From: Methylophaga sp. UBA3192
Lineage (GTDB): Bacteria > Pseudomonadota > Gammaproteobacteria > Nitrosococcales > Methylophagaceae
Length of the DNA stretch: 64,000 nucleotides
Direction of reading: 5' to 3'
Assembly (NCBI GenBank): GCA_002363955.1
Contig: DEXE01000002.1
Coordinates: forward strand, 124,001-188,000
In this document: in pieces, positions 16,686 through 25,399 of the stretch
Layout of the letters: each line of letters begins with the position of its first letter
Position numbering within the stretch: the first letter of the stretch is position 1
Translations under genes and position numbers: made by a program
Notes under the pieces: model-generated
The model's database searches: none
What the model was told of the DNA's origin: nothing
What the model saw: only the letters and a program-made list of their open reading frames with translations

Positions 16686-17561
16686 ATGATTAAGCTACAG
16701 AAAATGGCAATCCTGGCATCGGCTTTACTGGGTGCCTCGTTTGCAGTCAATGCAGAAAATTTGAAACCTTTACCAGGTCAAGAAGTACTGAGAGTCTGCG
16801 CTGATCCAAACAACATGCCTTATTCAAATAAGAACAAGGAAGGTTTTGATAATAAAATTGCGGAGTTATTAGGTGAGCAACTGGGAATTCCAGTTGAGTA
16901 TTACTGGTTTCCGCAACGAATTGGTTTTGCACGGAACACCATTAAAAAAGAACATCCAGAACGTGGTGGTTACATGTGTGACTTAGCCATGACTGTTCCA
17001 GAACATACAGATTTTATGCTGCCCACCAAACCGTATTTCAGTTCAATTGAAGCAATCGCCTATCGTAGCGGTGAAGGTTATGAAATTACGAAACTTGCCG
17101 ATTTGAAAGAAGTAAATGAAAAACATGGACCACTAAAAATAGGTTTGTTTGACAGGGCTGTTTCAACTGAAGCACTTATCGAGATGGGATTGGGCGATCA
17201 GATATCTTATTATCAATTAATGAGTGGTGATGTGAATGCCAGTCCAGGAAGAGCAATTGAAGATCTAGCTGCAGGTAAAATTGATGTTATTCCAATGTGG
17301 GGACCTGTAGCAGGATACTATGCGAAGGTTTCTGATGTGCCGATTACAGTTAATCCATTAAATGAATTGGGTCAGCTGCATGTATTCAGTTTCAGCATGG
17401 CAACTCGCTACTCAAGCAGAGAATGGAATAAATTATTGAATACATTCATCGATCAGAACAAAGATAAGATTGATGCCATCATTGCTGAATATAATTTACC
17501 ATCGCTTGAAAACGTCAGTCCTACACCAGCCAAAAAGCCGCGCAAGGATGACGATGATTAG
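16686..17561 (+). CDS. xoxJ: XoxJ-type periplasmic binding protein
   Basis: Quinoprotein-dehydrogenase-associated solute-binding protein (MxaJ/XoxJ family), thought to help mature or activate the dehydrogenase. The 291-residue product has a signal peptide (residues 1-23), the family segment LRVCADPNNMPYSNKNKEGF near residue 35, a conserved cysteine pair (CADP and MCDLAM), and the two-lobe substrate-binding fold. The C-terminus ends in a lysine-rich then Asp-rich tail (KKPRKDDDD). It lies 137 bases after xoxF across a terminator, with its own ribosome site (GGAAGAGAG), which implies its own promoter or read-through. Confidence 0.93.
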   Translation: MIKLQKMAILASALLGASFAVNAENLKPLPGQEVLRVCADPNNMPYSNKNKEGFDNKIAELLGEQLGIPVEYYWFPQRIGFARNTIKKEHPERGGYMCDLAMTVPEHTDFMLPTKPYFSSIEAIAYRSGEGYEITKLADLKEVNEKHGPLKIGLFDRAVSTEALIEMGLGDQISYYQLMSGDVNASPGRAIEDLAAGKIDVIPMWGPVAGYYAKVSDVPITVNPLNELGQLHVFSFSMATRYSSREWNKLLNTFIDQNKDKIDAIIAEYNLPSLENVSPTPAKKPRKDDDD

Positions 17562-17593
17562 TAGAACGTTCGATTAAAGTGATACCCGAAAAT

Positions 17594-17632
17594 TAATGGT
17601 GGCTACAAAACTGTAGCCACCATTATTTTTTT
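17594..17632. terminator. 14-bp perfect stem terminator
   Basis: TAATGGTGGCTACA pairs perfectly with TGTAGCCACCATTA around AAAC, followed by T residues on the plus strand. It ends xoxJ, and overlaps the stop codon of the convergent DUF302-like gene. Confidence 0.85.
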
Positions 17633-18064
17633 CAGGTTGTCATTTATTCGTGCAGCAAACTCAGCCTGTTTTTTATCGGCAACGTTTTCGTCCATTAAAC
17701 GGGTACCAATAATGACTCCATTACTACTTTCCCGAACCGTCATAATGCAGGGCATATCATTAATCAATTGTTCATTAATCAGCATCATTTCTTTTGCATA
17801 AGTAATATTGCAAAAACTGATGACAATGGATAAAGGAAAGTCTTCATCCCCGCGTTCGCGGATAGCAGAGCCTATGTCACTTTTATGAATAATTCGATAG
17901 TTGTGTTCCGATATCGCAATATTCAGGTTTTCCAAGGTTTCCTGGTAACTATAAGGGCTATTTATTTCAATTATTCGGTTAGTATTCGCAGGCTGACATG
18001 CGATAATAAAAAACAGACTGGAAATCAAAATTCCGGGAATCTTTAAGTGAGTAAATAGAGTCAT
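17603..18064 (-). CDS. DUF302-like lipoprotein
   Basis: A 153-residue protein with a lipoprotein signal (LFFIIAC lipobox, Cys near residue 23) and a mature domain resembling DUF302, a small alpha-beta fold of unknown biochemical role. Visible elements are SYQETLENLNIAISEHNYRI and a C-terminal MTVRESSNGVIIGTRLMDE. ATG at 18064 is chosen because it gives a clean lipoprotein signal; the ORF extends 15 codons upstream through a start with an unlikely Tyr/Phe-rich leader. The gene is convergent with xoxJ and divergent from the next secreted-protein gene. A heme- or metal-related role is sometimes proposed for such proteins but is not visible here. Confidence 0.65.
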   Translation of the reverse strand: MTLFTHLKIPGILISSLFFIIACQPANTNRIIEINSPYSYQETLENLNIAISEHNYRIIHKSDIGSAIRERGDEDFPLSIVISFCNITYAKEMMLINEQLINDMPCIMTVRESSNGVIIGTRLMDENVADKKQAEFAARINDNLKKIMVATVL

Positions 18065-18136
18065 AAGCAGATAAAAATAATAATTGAAATATAAGTTTAA
18101 GCATAACACCTATAAAAAATCGTGAGGTAACAAACA

Positions 18137-18820
18137 GTGAGAATAAATCAATACATCGTGTTTTCGCTCGGATTGATGCTGCTGTTAACTGGTAAAGCGT
18201 TTGCAGCTCCGGGTATGTCAGAGATTAATAATGAGTTATTTGATAAGTCCCACCTTAAAAACATCGACCAGCCAGGCGTGTTGGAATATAAATTTACTAA
18301 AACCAGCTTTGTTGATGGTGATTACACCGATACCATTGATGTCATTGTTAAAAATATTCGTAATACCGGCCGAGCGGATACCTACTTTGAATTTTTTACC
18401 GGTCAGAACAAACGTCCATATCAGGAACGGTTAGATCAACGTGGTAATAGTGTATTCGTTTTATTTCTGGAATATGACGTACATGAAATGAAGCGTTTAA
18501 CAGGTGGTGAATGGCGGTATTTCCAACGTTTATTACGTTGGTCATTTGCGGAAGGTGCTGATAAAAAACAGGTTGAAGTAGATTACAACGGTGACAAAGT
18601 AAAAGCATGGCAATATACCGTGCAACCTTATATTAATGACCCCAAGAATGATCGTTATAAACTGTATTCTTCGAAGTATTATATTTTTACCTTATCAGAA
18701 GAAATTCCAGGTGAAATTTACGAGATAAAAACGGTCGTTCCTGATGGTAAAACCTGGAAGGAAGGTGAGGCGGTTTTAGTCGAAGAGAAAGTTACCTTTA
18801 CTGGGTTTAAGCCTGAATAA
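18137..18820 (+). CDS. Secreted protein of unknown function beside xoxFJ
   Basis: I do not recognise the family. The 227-residue product has a signal peptide (cut after GKAFA, residue 23). The mature part is rich in Lys, Asp, Tyr and Phe, has no cysteine, and looks like an alternating beta-strand domain (LEYKFTKTSFVDGDYTDTID, then VFVLFLEYDVHEMKRLTGGEW). The GTG start is supported by GTGAGG about 10 bases upstream. It is followed by a terminator and then the two-component genes. Its place between xoxJ and a sensor kinase suggests a periplasmic role in methanol oxidation or its sensing; this is inference from position alone. Confidence 0.7.
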   Translation: MRINQYIVFSLGLMLLLTGKAFAAPGMSEINNELFDKSHLKNIDQPGVLEYKFTKTSFVDGDYTDTIDVIVKNIRNTGRADTYFEFFTGQNKRPYQERLDQRGNSVFVLFLEYDVHEMKRLTGGEWRYFQRLLRWSFAEGADKKQVEVDYNGDKVKAWQYTVQPYINDPKNDRYKLYSSKYYIFTLSEEIPGEIYEIKTVVPDGKTWKEGEAVLVEEKVTFTGFKPE

Positions 18821-18845
18821 CGTGGCACTTCTATGAATATTCTTA

Positions 18846-18871
18846 AAACGGGCCATTGAGCCCGTTTTTTT
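18846..18871 (+). terminator. Terminator upstream of the histidine kinase gene
   Basis: AAACGGGC and GCCCGTTT form a perfect 8-bp stem with a 6-base loop followed by seven T. It ends 3 bases before the annotated kinase start, so the kinase mRNA must start within or before the hairpin, or the true kinase start is further downstream. Confidence 0.8.
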
Positions 18872-18873
18872 AG

Positions 18874-20334
18874 ATGAAAAGAATCTTTAAAAAGCTTCAA
18901 TCCATACAAGGTGCTTTGCGGTTCCATGAACTGAGTTTTGTGGTGCTGATTGTCATGACGGCCCTCATGAGTTTTAACTGGGCTTTAGCCTGGCAAAAAA
19001 GTTCAGAAGAATCCCTTCGCTTGAGTTCAATGAACACGCATGTGCAACATTTGCGTGGCGATCTTTATCGTCAGCTCAAGGAAGTCTTTGATGTTGTCTT
19101 TCTTAACGATGTCCTGGCTATTGAAGAGTATTATCAATTTCGCAATCAGATAGATAGCTATTTGTTACGGTTGAAAGTATTAGCGCAGACACCCACGGAA
19201 GAAATTCTGATTGTCAGAATTGAGTATGCCTATAACAAGTTTTATCAGGAAACCAGCCGATTTCTAGATTTGGAAGAATTAAGCTCTGAAGACAAGGTTT
19301 GGCTTGATGAGCAGCTTGAAGAACAAACCTTCCGCCAGCTTGAAATGGTTTTCAGTGATATTGAGGACTATCTGAAACAACAGCAGTTGCAATTAACCGC
19401 TTCTGATGAACGTATGTTCGGCAAGATGATTCTCAGTGAAGCACTGCCAATCATATTGGCGCTGATTTTGCTCAGTATCTCCAAATGGTTTGTGCGTCGC
19501 AATATGCTGGCCCCGCTCAGAAATGTCACCAAAGGCGCTAAAATAATCAGTACGGGAGACTTTAAACATCATATCCCGTTAAAAGGCCTGGAAGAACTGC
19601 AGCGACTGTCGCAGGCTATTAATAGCATGGCAGATGAATTAGCCAGTAACAGAGATCAGTTAATTGAAACCAAAAAACAAGCTGCTTTAGGTGAGTTAGT
19701 ACCGTTGGTTGCACATAATATTCGTAATCCCTTGGCGGGTATTCGTGCTGCTGCACAGGTATCGATTGACGAGGCGAATGAAGAAAGCCGCGCTGTTCTG
19801 AAAGACATCATCATTGCTGTCGACAGGTTGGAAAATTGGGTGACTTCCTTATTGATGTATTTACACCCCTTAAAGCCACATATGATCGAGGTTACCTTAA
19901 CGGAACTGACAGATAATGCATTGTCCTTAATAGAGTTGCAGCTAACCGAGAAATCGATTCAATTAAATCGTCATGGGTGGCAGCAAGCAGCCAGGCAGAT
20001 CAATATGGATAATAATCTGATGGAGCAGGCTATTTTTAATTTGATTCAGAATGCAATTGAAGCTGCTCCGGTTGATTCATCTATCAATATTCATTATTGG
20101 GAAACCCCTCAAATGATCGGTTTACATATTGATGATCAGGGGAGTGGTTTTTCTCATAAGCCGGATGAAAAAAACAGCCAATTACATAAAAAATTGAGTT
20201 ATGGGCTGGGAATTCCATTCGCACAAAAAGTCATTAAACAACATCATGGCGATTTAGCATTTGAGACAAATTCTCATGGTGGTGCGAGAGTATCACTGAC
20301 CTTGCACGTTAATGATAAACAGGCAAATAAATAG
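18874..20334 (+). CDS. Membrane sensor histidine kinase
   Basis: A 486-residue two-component sensor. A membrane segment near residues 24-42 and another near residues 190-205 enclose a periplasmic, helix-rich sensor region of about 145 residues. A HAMP domain (NMLAPLRNVTKGAKIISTGD) follows, then the phosphoacceptor His281 in VAHNIRNPLAG, the N box NLIQNAIEAAP near residue 392, and G boxes DDQGSGF and YGLGIPFAQK. It lies 8 bases before the NtrC-like regulator gene, its evident partner. The signal is unknown; the position next to xoxFJ suggests methanol, formaldehyde or lanthanide status. The terminator directly before the start codon is unusual. Confidence 0.9.
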   Translation: MKRIFKKLQSIQGALRFHELSFVVLIVMTALMSFNWALAWQKSSEESLRLSSMNTHVQHLRGDLYRQLKEVFDVVFLNDVLAIEEYYQFRNQIDSYLLRLKVLAQTPTEEILIVRIEYAYNKFYQETSRFLDLEELSSEDKVWLDEQLEEQTFRQLEMVFSDIEDYLKQQQLQLTASDERMFGKMILSEALPIILALILLSISKWFVRRNMLAPLRNVTKGAKIISTGDFKHHIPLKGLEELQRLSQAINSMADELASNRDQLIETKKQAALGELVPLVAHNIRNPLAGIRAAAQVSIDEANEESRAVLKDIIIAVDRLENWVTSLLMYLHPLKPHMIEVTLTELTDNALSLIELQLTEKSIQLNRHGWQQAARQINMDNNLMEQAIFNLIQNAIEAAPVDSSINIHYWETPQMIGLHIDDQGSGFSHKPDEKNSQLHKKLSYGLGIPFAQKVIKQHHGDLAFETNSHGGARVSLTLHVNDKQANK

Positions 20335-20342
20335 GATGTTCT

Positions 20343-21722
20343 ATGCTTAATTTCTTATTGATAGAGGATGAAAGTCTGTTTGCCAAGTCTGTTAAGCGCA
20401 GACTTGAACGGGAAGGTCATCACGCCAAAATTGCAGATAACATCAGTACAGGCCAAAAATTATTACAGAGTGAATCTCCGGATATTTTACTGTTGGATGT
20501 CAGGCTCCCGGATGGTAATGGTCTGGATTTATTGACAGAAATTCGTGCTGAGGGGCATCCCATGGCAACGCTGCCTGTTATCGTGATGACGGCATACGGG
20601 GAGTTGGAAGATGCTGTCAGTGCTATGAAATTTGGCGCTTCTGATTATCTGAAAAAGCCAGTAGATCTCGATGAATTAATGCTGACAATCGATAAAGTAG
20701 TACATAACCATGCCATTCGCCGTCAGCTGGATTTTTCAGAGCAGCGCGCCCAAAAAACACAGCAGCTGATCAATCTCATTGGCAGCAGTCAACAGATTAT
20801 GACTATTCGGAATCAGGCCAAGCAGCTTTCTGAACTGATGGACAAAAATAAAGATACCACTCCAGTGGTCTTAATCACTGGTGAGACGGGGAGTGGGAAA
20901 GGTGTATTAGCACGGTATTTTCATCAAATCAGTCATCGATATGACCGACCTTTCGTCAATGTGGATTGTGCTGCTTTGCCTGATGACGCTGTAGAGGCTG
21001 AGTTGTTTGGCCAGGAAAGCTATTATAGCCTTAATGAGGCATCAAAAGCTCGGCCTGGACTTATCGAAGTAGCTGAAGATGGTACGCTTTTTCTTGATGA
21101 AATTGCTGAGTTATCGTTGTCTGCCCAAACTAAGCTACTTAATGTAATTGAAAGGCGACAATTACGCAGACTGGGGTCAACAAGAGAAATACCGGTAAAC
21201 TCGCATGTTATTGTTTCAACCAATCGTGATCTGCACCAGTTAGTTGCTTCCGGGGAATTCCGTGCAGACCTTTACTTCCGCCTGAATGTCGTTGAGATAA
21301 CACTACCTCCTCTAAGGCATCGACAGCAGGATATAGCGGAGCTGGCACAGTTTTTCATCGAACAATTCGCTAAACGCTATGGCGTTGAACAGCCAAGATT
21401 GGCTTATGATGCCATGCGTCAAATGCAACAATATGACTGGCCGGGCAATATCAGGGAGTTGGAAAATGTGCTTGAACGAGCAGTTATGCTATGCAAGCAA
21501 AGTATCATTGAGTTTGACGATCTGCTATTGAGACCTTTCAGCCAGAATGATAATTCTGAAAAGGTCTTACCAGAGATAGAAAAAATGACGATGGATCAAG
21601 TTGAGAAATATTTACTTGAAAGTGCTCTGAACCGGAGCTCTGGTAATGTTTCGCGGGCGGCCAGGCAGCTTGGGCTGACTCGTATGGCCATGCGTTATCG
21701 TATGGAAAAATACAAACTATAA
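20343..21722 (+). CDS. NtrC-family response regulator lacking GAFTGA
   Basis: A 459-residue regulator with a receiver domain (phosphoacceptor Asp52 in LLLDVRLPDG; Lys104-type residue in DYLKKPVD), an AAA+ domain with Walker A GETGSGKG near residue 181 and Walker B TLFLDEIAE near residue 250, the sensor segment GEFRADLYFRLNV, and a Fis-type helix-turn-helix at the C-terminus (NVSRAARQLGLTRMAMRYRM). The GAFTGA loop that contacts sigma-54 is replaced by YYSLNE after ELFGQES. Family members without this loop are not expected to activate sigma-54 promoters, so it may act with sigma-70 or as a repressor. Confidence 0.9.
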   Translation: MLNFLLIEDESLFAKSVKRRLEREGHHAKIADNISTGQKLLQSESPDILLLDVRLPDGNGLDLLTEIRAEGHPMATLPVIVMTAYGELEDAVSAMKFGASDYLKKPVDLDELMLTIDKVVHNHAIRRQLDFSEQRAQKTQQLINLIGSSQQIMTIRNQAKQLSELMDKNKDTTPVVLITGETGSGKGVLARYFHQISHRYDRPFVNVDCAALPDDAVEAELFGQESYYSLNEASKARPGLIEVAEDGTLFLDEIAELSLSAQTKLLNVIERRQLRRLGSTREIPVNSHVIVSTNRDLHQLVASGEFRADLYFRLNVVEITLPPLRHRQQDIAELAQFFIEQFAKRYGVEQPRLAYDAMRQMQQYDWPGNIRELENVLERAVMLCKQSIIEFDDLLLRPFSQNDNSEKVLPEIEKMTMDQVEKYLLESALNRSSGNVSRAARQLGLTRMAMRYRMEKYKL

Positions 21723-21723
21723 A

Positions 21724-22119
21724 TTATTTGACCAGTTTCAAACTGGGTTTGCCGTTTGTCGTTTTAGTTGGTTCGACTGATGGTGGAGTCGGAGGAGTAG
21801 GGTTTTCTTCCTCAGGAAAGAACATGCCTTCATTATTTTCCTTGCCATAAATAGCCTGAATAGCAATTACCGGAATAAATAAGTCCATTGCCTTGCCAGA
21901 AAATCTGGCTGAAAAGCTCACCCACTCATTATCCATATTCAGACCACTAATTGCATCAGGGGCCAGATTCAATACAATGCGGGCATCTCGGATGTATTGT
22001 TCAGGAACGACCACACCTTCATGGTTTGTATTGACCAATAAATAAGGGGTAGATTGATTGTCGAGTAACCATTGGTAAATGGCCCTTATCAGATAAGGTT
22101 TTTGTGAAGACATGCTCAT
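21724..22119 (-). CDS. sspB: ClpXP protease specificity-enhancing factor SspB
   Basis: Adaptor that binds ssrA-tagged peptides and delivers them to ClpXP. The 131-residue protein has the compact SspB substrate-binding domain (KPYLIRAIYQWLLDNQSTPY to about residue 105), an acidic Pro-rich linker (EEENPTPPTPPSVEP), and a short C-terminal ClpX-binding tail (GKPSLKLVK). It shares one base with the sspA stop, the standard sspA-sspB order. It is convergent with the two-component genes, with stops only 1 base apart. Confidence 0.95.
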   Translation of the reverse strand: MSMSSQKPYLIRAIYQWLLDNQSTPYLLVNTNHEGVVVPEQYIRDARIVLNLAPDAISGLNMDNEWVSFSARFSGKAMDLFIPVIAIQAIYGKENNEGMFFPEEENPTPPTPPSVEPTKTTNGKPSLKLVK

Positions 22120-22739
22120 TAGCGCATTCCTCTCTCCGCTGTGCTCAGGCTCGCTTGAAATGTGGCTCTATCAAATATTTTCTGCGCATAACGTTCAACA
22201 GCGATGGCCGAATCAGGCAGTTTAATACCCAAATGAGGCAGACGCCATAATAATGGGGCTATATAGCAGTCTATCAACGAAAATTCATCGCTCATCAGAT
22301 AGTCATATTGCTCAAATAGCGGAGCCAGAACAGTCAGATCTTCACGTAAAGTCTTTTTTGCTTTAGTGGCCGGGGATTTATCCCGCCCTGATAATTGTGG
22401 CCACATTGCAAGCCAGTCGGTTTCCAGGCGATGTAACATCAGTCGCATTTGAGCTCGGGCCCCAGGGTCATTGGGCATTAACGATGGGTGCGGGAAACGT
22501 TCGTCAAGATATTCCATAATGATTGGGGAATGAAATATCACAATGTCCCGATCAAACAATGTAGGACCCTGCCCGTAGGGATTCGCTGAAGCAACTTCTT
22601 CGGGCCAGTGGCCGTCAACAAGTTCTACAAGCTGGCATTCAATTTGTTTTTCTTGAACGACGATGCGGGTCTGGTGACTGAATGGACATTGTGCATCCGA
22701 GTACAATGTCATCAGTGGTTTACGATTACGTGTTGTCAT
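22119..22739 (-). CDS. sspA: Stringent starvation protein A
   Basis: RNA-polymerase-associated protein with a glutathione S-transferase fold, which acts in stress and stationary-phase transcription. The 206-residue product has an N-terminal thioredoxin-like domain (LYSDAQCPFSHQTRIVVQEK) and a helical C-terminal domain (DEFSLIDCYIAPLLWRLPHLGI). It lies 33 bases after petC and overlaps sspB by one base, matching the petABC-sspAB order common in Gammaproteobacteria. Confidence 0.95.
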   Translation of the reverse strand: MTTRNRKPLMTLYSDAQCPFSHQTRIVVQEKQIECQLVELVDGHWPEEVASANPYGQGPTLFDRDIVIFHSPIIMEYLDERFPHPSLMPNDPGARAQMRLMLHRLETDWLAMWPQLSGRDKSPATKAKKTLREDLTVLAPLFEQYDYLMSDEFSLIDCYIAPLLWRLPHLGIKLPDSAIAVERYAQKIFDRATFQASLSTAERGMR

Positions 22740-22772
22740 TAGCAGTACTGCTTATTATTTCTGAATGTAGCG

Positions 22773-23483
22773 TTAGTGAACGTCTTTCCAGTAAGCTTTT
22801 TTCAGTGCCAATGCGATAACAAAGAAGATCGCAAGATAGAGTAAAACCCACTTACCTAACGCTAATCGCTGTAATTTGGATGGTTCACTGATATAGGCAA
22901 GAAAGTTGACCAGATCTCGACTCATCATATCGTATTGTCGAGGAGTCAGCGCACCTTCTTGTGCAACACTGAGATGACCGTCTTCACCCAATGCCTGATA
23001 ACCCTGTTGTTCCCAGAGTACATGTGGCATGCCCACATCTTTAAACGCAAGGTTGTTGGTACCCATCGGACGACTGTTATCCAGATAGAAAGTACGTAAA
23101 TAGGTATATAACCAATCTGTACCCCGCGCACGTGCAATGACAGATAAGTCTGGTGGTGCTACACCAAACCATTTTTTTGCATCTTCGGGGCGCATTGCAA
23201 TTTGCATCGTTTCACCGATCTTATCAGTGGTAAACATTAGATTGTCGGTAACCTGCTCATCGGTTAAACCCAAATCTTTTGCCATACGGTTATAACGCAT
23301 CAACGATGCTCCATGACAACTCAGGCAATAATTCATAAAGGTGTGAGCGCCACGCTGTAATGAGGCTTTATCGGTCAAATCAATATCTACTTGATCCAGT
23401 TTGGATGACGGACCGGCCGCAATGGCGAGTGTCGAGAACAGACTGAATATCGAAATGAAAGCTGCTAAAGTCAGATTTCTCAT
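22773..23483 (-). CDS. petC: Cytochrome bc1 complex cytochrome c1
   Basis: Membrane-anchored c-type cytochrome of respiratory complex III, passing electrons from the Rieske centre to soluble carriers. The 236-residue precursor has a signal peptide (residues 1-22), the heme motif CLSCH (Cys53, Cys56, His57), the axial Met region near residue 175, and a C-terminal membrane anchor (VLLYLAIFFVIALAL). The start overlaps the petB stop by 4 bases. Confidence 0.96.
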   Translation of the reverse strand: MRNLTLAAFISIFSLFSTLAIAAGPSSKLDQVDIDLTDKASLQRGAHTFMNYCLSCHGASLMRYNRMAKDLGLTDEQVTDNLMFTTDKIGETMQIAMRPEDAKKWFGVAPPDLSVIARARGTDWLYTYLRTFYLDNSRPMGTNNLAFKDVGMPHVLWEQQGYQALGEDGHLSVAQEGALTPRQYDMMSRDLVNFLAYISEPSKLQRLALGKWVLLYLAIFFVIALALKKAYWKDVH

Positions 23484-24691
23484 TTGGTCGTCACCCTTTC
23501 TGGTACAGGTTTATCTTTATCAAATGCCGTATAGATAGGCATCAGGAGAAAGAAAGCAAAATACAGAACCGTAAATATTTGTGCCAGCAAGGTGTAAAGC
23601 GATGTTGCTGGCTGAGTTCCCAGGTAACCTAAGGCTAAGAAGCTGATAACAAAAACTACCAGAGCCGTACGGAAATAAGGACCTCTATAGCGTATCGAAC
23701 GGGTTTTGCTCCGATCCAGCCATGGCAACAGGAACAGCATGACAATTGCCAGGCCCATAGCAATAACACCAAACAGCTTATCCGGTACTGCACGCAAAAT
23801 GGCATAAAACGGTGTGAAATACCATAAAGGCACAATATGTTCCGGGGTTTTTAAAGGATCTGCCGGAATAAAGTTATCCTTTTCAAGGAACCAGCCGCCG
23901 AATTCTGGCAGATAGAACAGCACCAGAGAGAATATAAACAGGAATACCACTACGCCCACCAGATCTTTTACCGTGTAATAAGGGTGGAACGGAATGCCAT
24001 CTAAAGGTTTACCGTTTTCGTCTTTGTGTTTTTTGATTTCTACACCGTCAGGATTGTTTGAACCCACTTCATGCAGAGCGAGGATATGGGCAACAACCAA
24101 ACCTAATAAGACGATAGGCAAGGCTATGACATGCATGGCAAAAAAGCGGTTTAATGTGGCATCAGCGACAACGTAATCACCACGAATCCATAAAGCAAGA
24201 TCTTCACCAATAACCGGTAAAGCGCCAAACAAAGAGATAATAACCTGAGCACCCCAGTAAGACATTTGTCCCCAAGGTAACAAATACCCCATAAAAGCTT
24301 CGGCCATTAACACGACATACAGAAGCATGCCGAAGATCCATATTAATTCACGGGGTTGTTTATAGGAACCATACATCAATCCACGGAACATATGCAGGTA
24401 GATAACGACAAAGAATGCTGAAGCCCCGGTGGAATGCAGGTAACGAATTAACCAGCCCCACTCTACGTCTCGCATAATGTATTCAACCGAAGCAAAGGCG
24501 AGCTCTGCATCCGGTTTATAGTTCATGGTTAAAAATATGCCGGTAACAATCTGTAAAACCAGAATCAATAAAGCCAGAGAACCAAAGAAATACCAGAAAT
24601 TAAAGTTTTTTGGTGCGTAATATTCTGAAAGGTGTTCCTTCCACATTTTGGTCGCAGGAAAGCGAGCATCAATCCAATCCATCATAGACAT
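23480..24691 (-). CDS. petB: Cytochrome bc1 complex cytochrome b
   Basis: Integral membrane subunit of complex III with two b hemes and the quinol sites. The 403-residue protein has eight membrane helices, heme ligand histidines in LHSTGASAFF and YLHMFRG (helix B) and in MHVIALPIVLLG and AHILALHEVGSNNP (helix D), and the PEWYF-type motif here as VPLWYFTPFYAILRA. Start and stop overlap petA and petC by 1 and 4 bases, so the three subunits are translated in a coupled way. Confidence 0.97.
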   Translation of the reverse strand: MSMMDWIDARFPATKMWKEHLSEYYAPKNFNFWYFFGSLALLILVLQIVTGIFLTMNYKPDAELAFASVEYIMRDVEWGWLIRYLHSTGASAFFVVIYLHMFRGLMYGSYKQPRELIWIFGMLLYVVLMAEAFMGYLLPWGQMSYWGAQVIISLFGALPVIGEDLALWIRGDYVVADATLNRFFAMHVIALPIVLLGLVVAHILALHEVGSNNPDGVEIKKHKDENGKPLDGIPFHPYYTVKDLVGVVVFLFIFSLVLFYLPEFGGWFLEKDNFIPADPLKTPEHIVPLWYFTPFYAILRAVPDKLFGVIAMGLAIVMLFLLPWLDRSKTRSIRYRGPYFRTALVVFVISFLALGYLGTQPATSLYTLLAQIFTVLYFAFFLLMPIYTAFDKDKPVPERVTTK

Positions 24692-25284
24692 TATGCGGCT
24701 CCTTGGGCGTCTTCACCAACAATAACAACATTGTCACCCTGGAAATGATAAGGGGGCACTTCAAGATTGGTCGGTGCAGGAACACCCTGGTAAACACGGC
24801 CAGCCAAATCAAAACGAGAGCCATGACAAGGGCAGAAGAAACCGCCTTTCCAATTGGCACCCAGATCATTAGGGGCTATTTCTGGACGGTAGGTTGGTGA
24901 GCAACCCAAATGTGTACATATTCCCACCATGACCATAACTTCTTTTCGGATCGAGCGTGTTTCGTTCTGCGCATATTCAGGTTGCTGGGTTTGTTCACTC
25001 TGTGGATCGCGCAACTCATCGTTCAAGGTGACGAGAGTGTTTAACACTTCTTCGGTACGGCGGAAAATCCAAACCGGTTTGCCACGCCACTCGACAGTCA
25101 ATAATTGACCGGGTTCAAGTTGGCTGATGTCAATTTGCACCGGGGCACCGGCAGCTTCTGCTTTAGCGCTTGGCGCAATGGAAGAAACAAAAGGAATGGC
25201 AACAGCCACCGCACCGGCACCGCCTACTACACTAGCTGCGGCGGTTAAAAACCGTCTTTTGCCAGTATCTATAGAGTCGCTCAT
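24691..25284 (-). CDS. petA: Rieske iron-sulfur subunit of cytochrome bc1
   Basis: Ubiquinol-cytochrome c reductase iron-sulfur subunit. The 197-residue protein starts with a twin-arginine-type leader and anchor (GKRRFLTAAASVVGGAGAVA) and has the two [2Fe-2S] binding boxes CTHLGCSP (near residue 125) and CPCHGSRF (near residue 150). It is the first gene of petABC, followed by sspAB. The 115 bases upstream to the pseudoazurin terminator should contain the operon promoter. Confidence 0.96.
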   Translation of the reverse strand: MSDSIDTGKRRFLTAAASVVGGAGAVAVAIPFVSSIAPSAKAEAAGAPVQIDISQLEPGQLLTVEWRGKPVWIFRRTEEVLNTLVTLNDELRDPQSEQTQQPEYAQNETRSIRKEVMVMVGICTHLGCSPTYRPEIAPNDLGANWKGGFFCPCHGSRFDLAGRVYQGVPAPTNLEVPPYHFQGDNVVIVGEDAQGAA

Positions 25285-25399
25285 CAGATGAATATCCCCT
25301 GATATGTTATTTAATGTGAATCCAGCAGAGCATCAATGTCTCGGGATTGCTGAGATAAAACCAGTAAATTCTAGCATAGCAAGGAAGTTTTTGGATCAA

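Noticed and set aside
22119..22739. Glutathione S-transferase as the main call
   Set aside because: The fold is GST-like, but the sequence and the sspB and petABC neighbours fit SspA.
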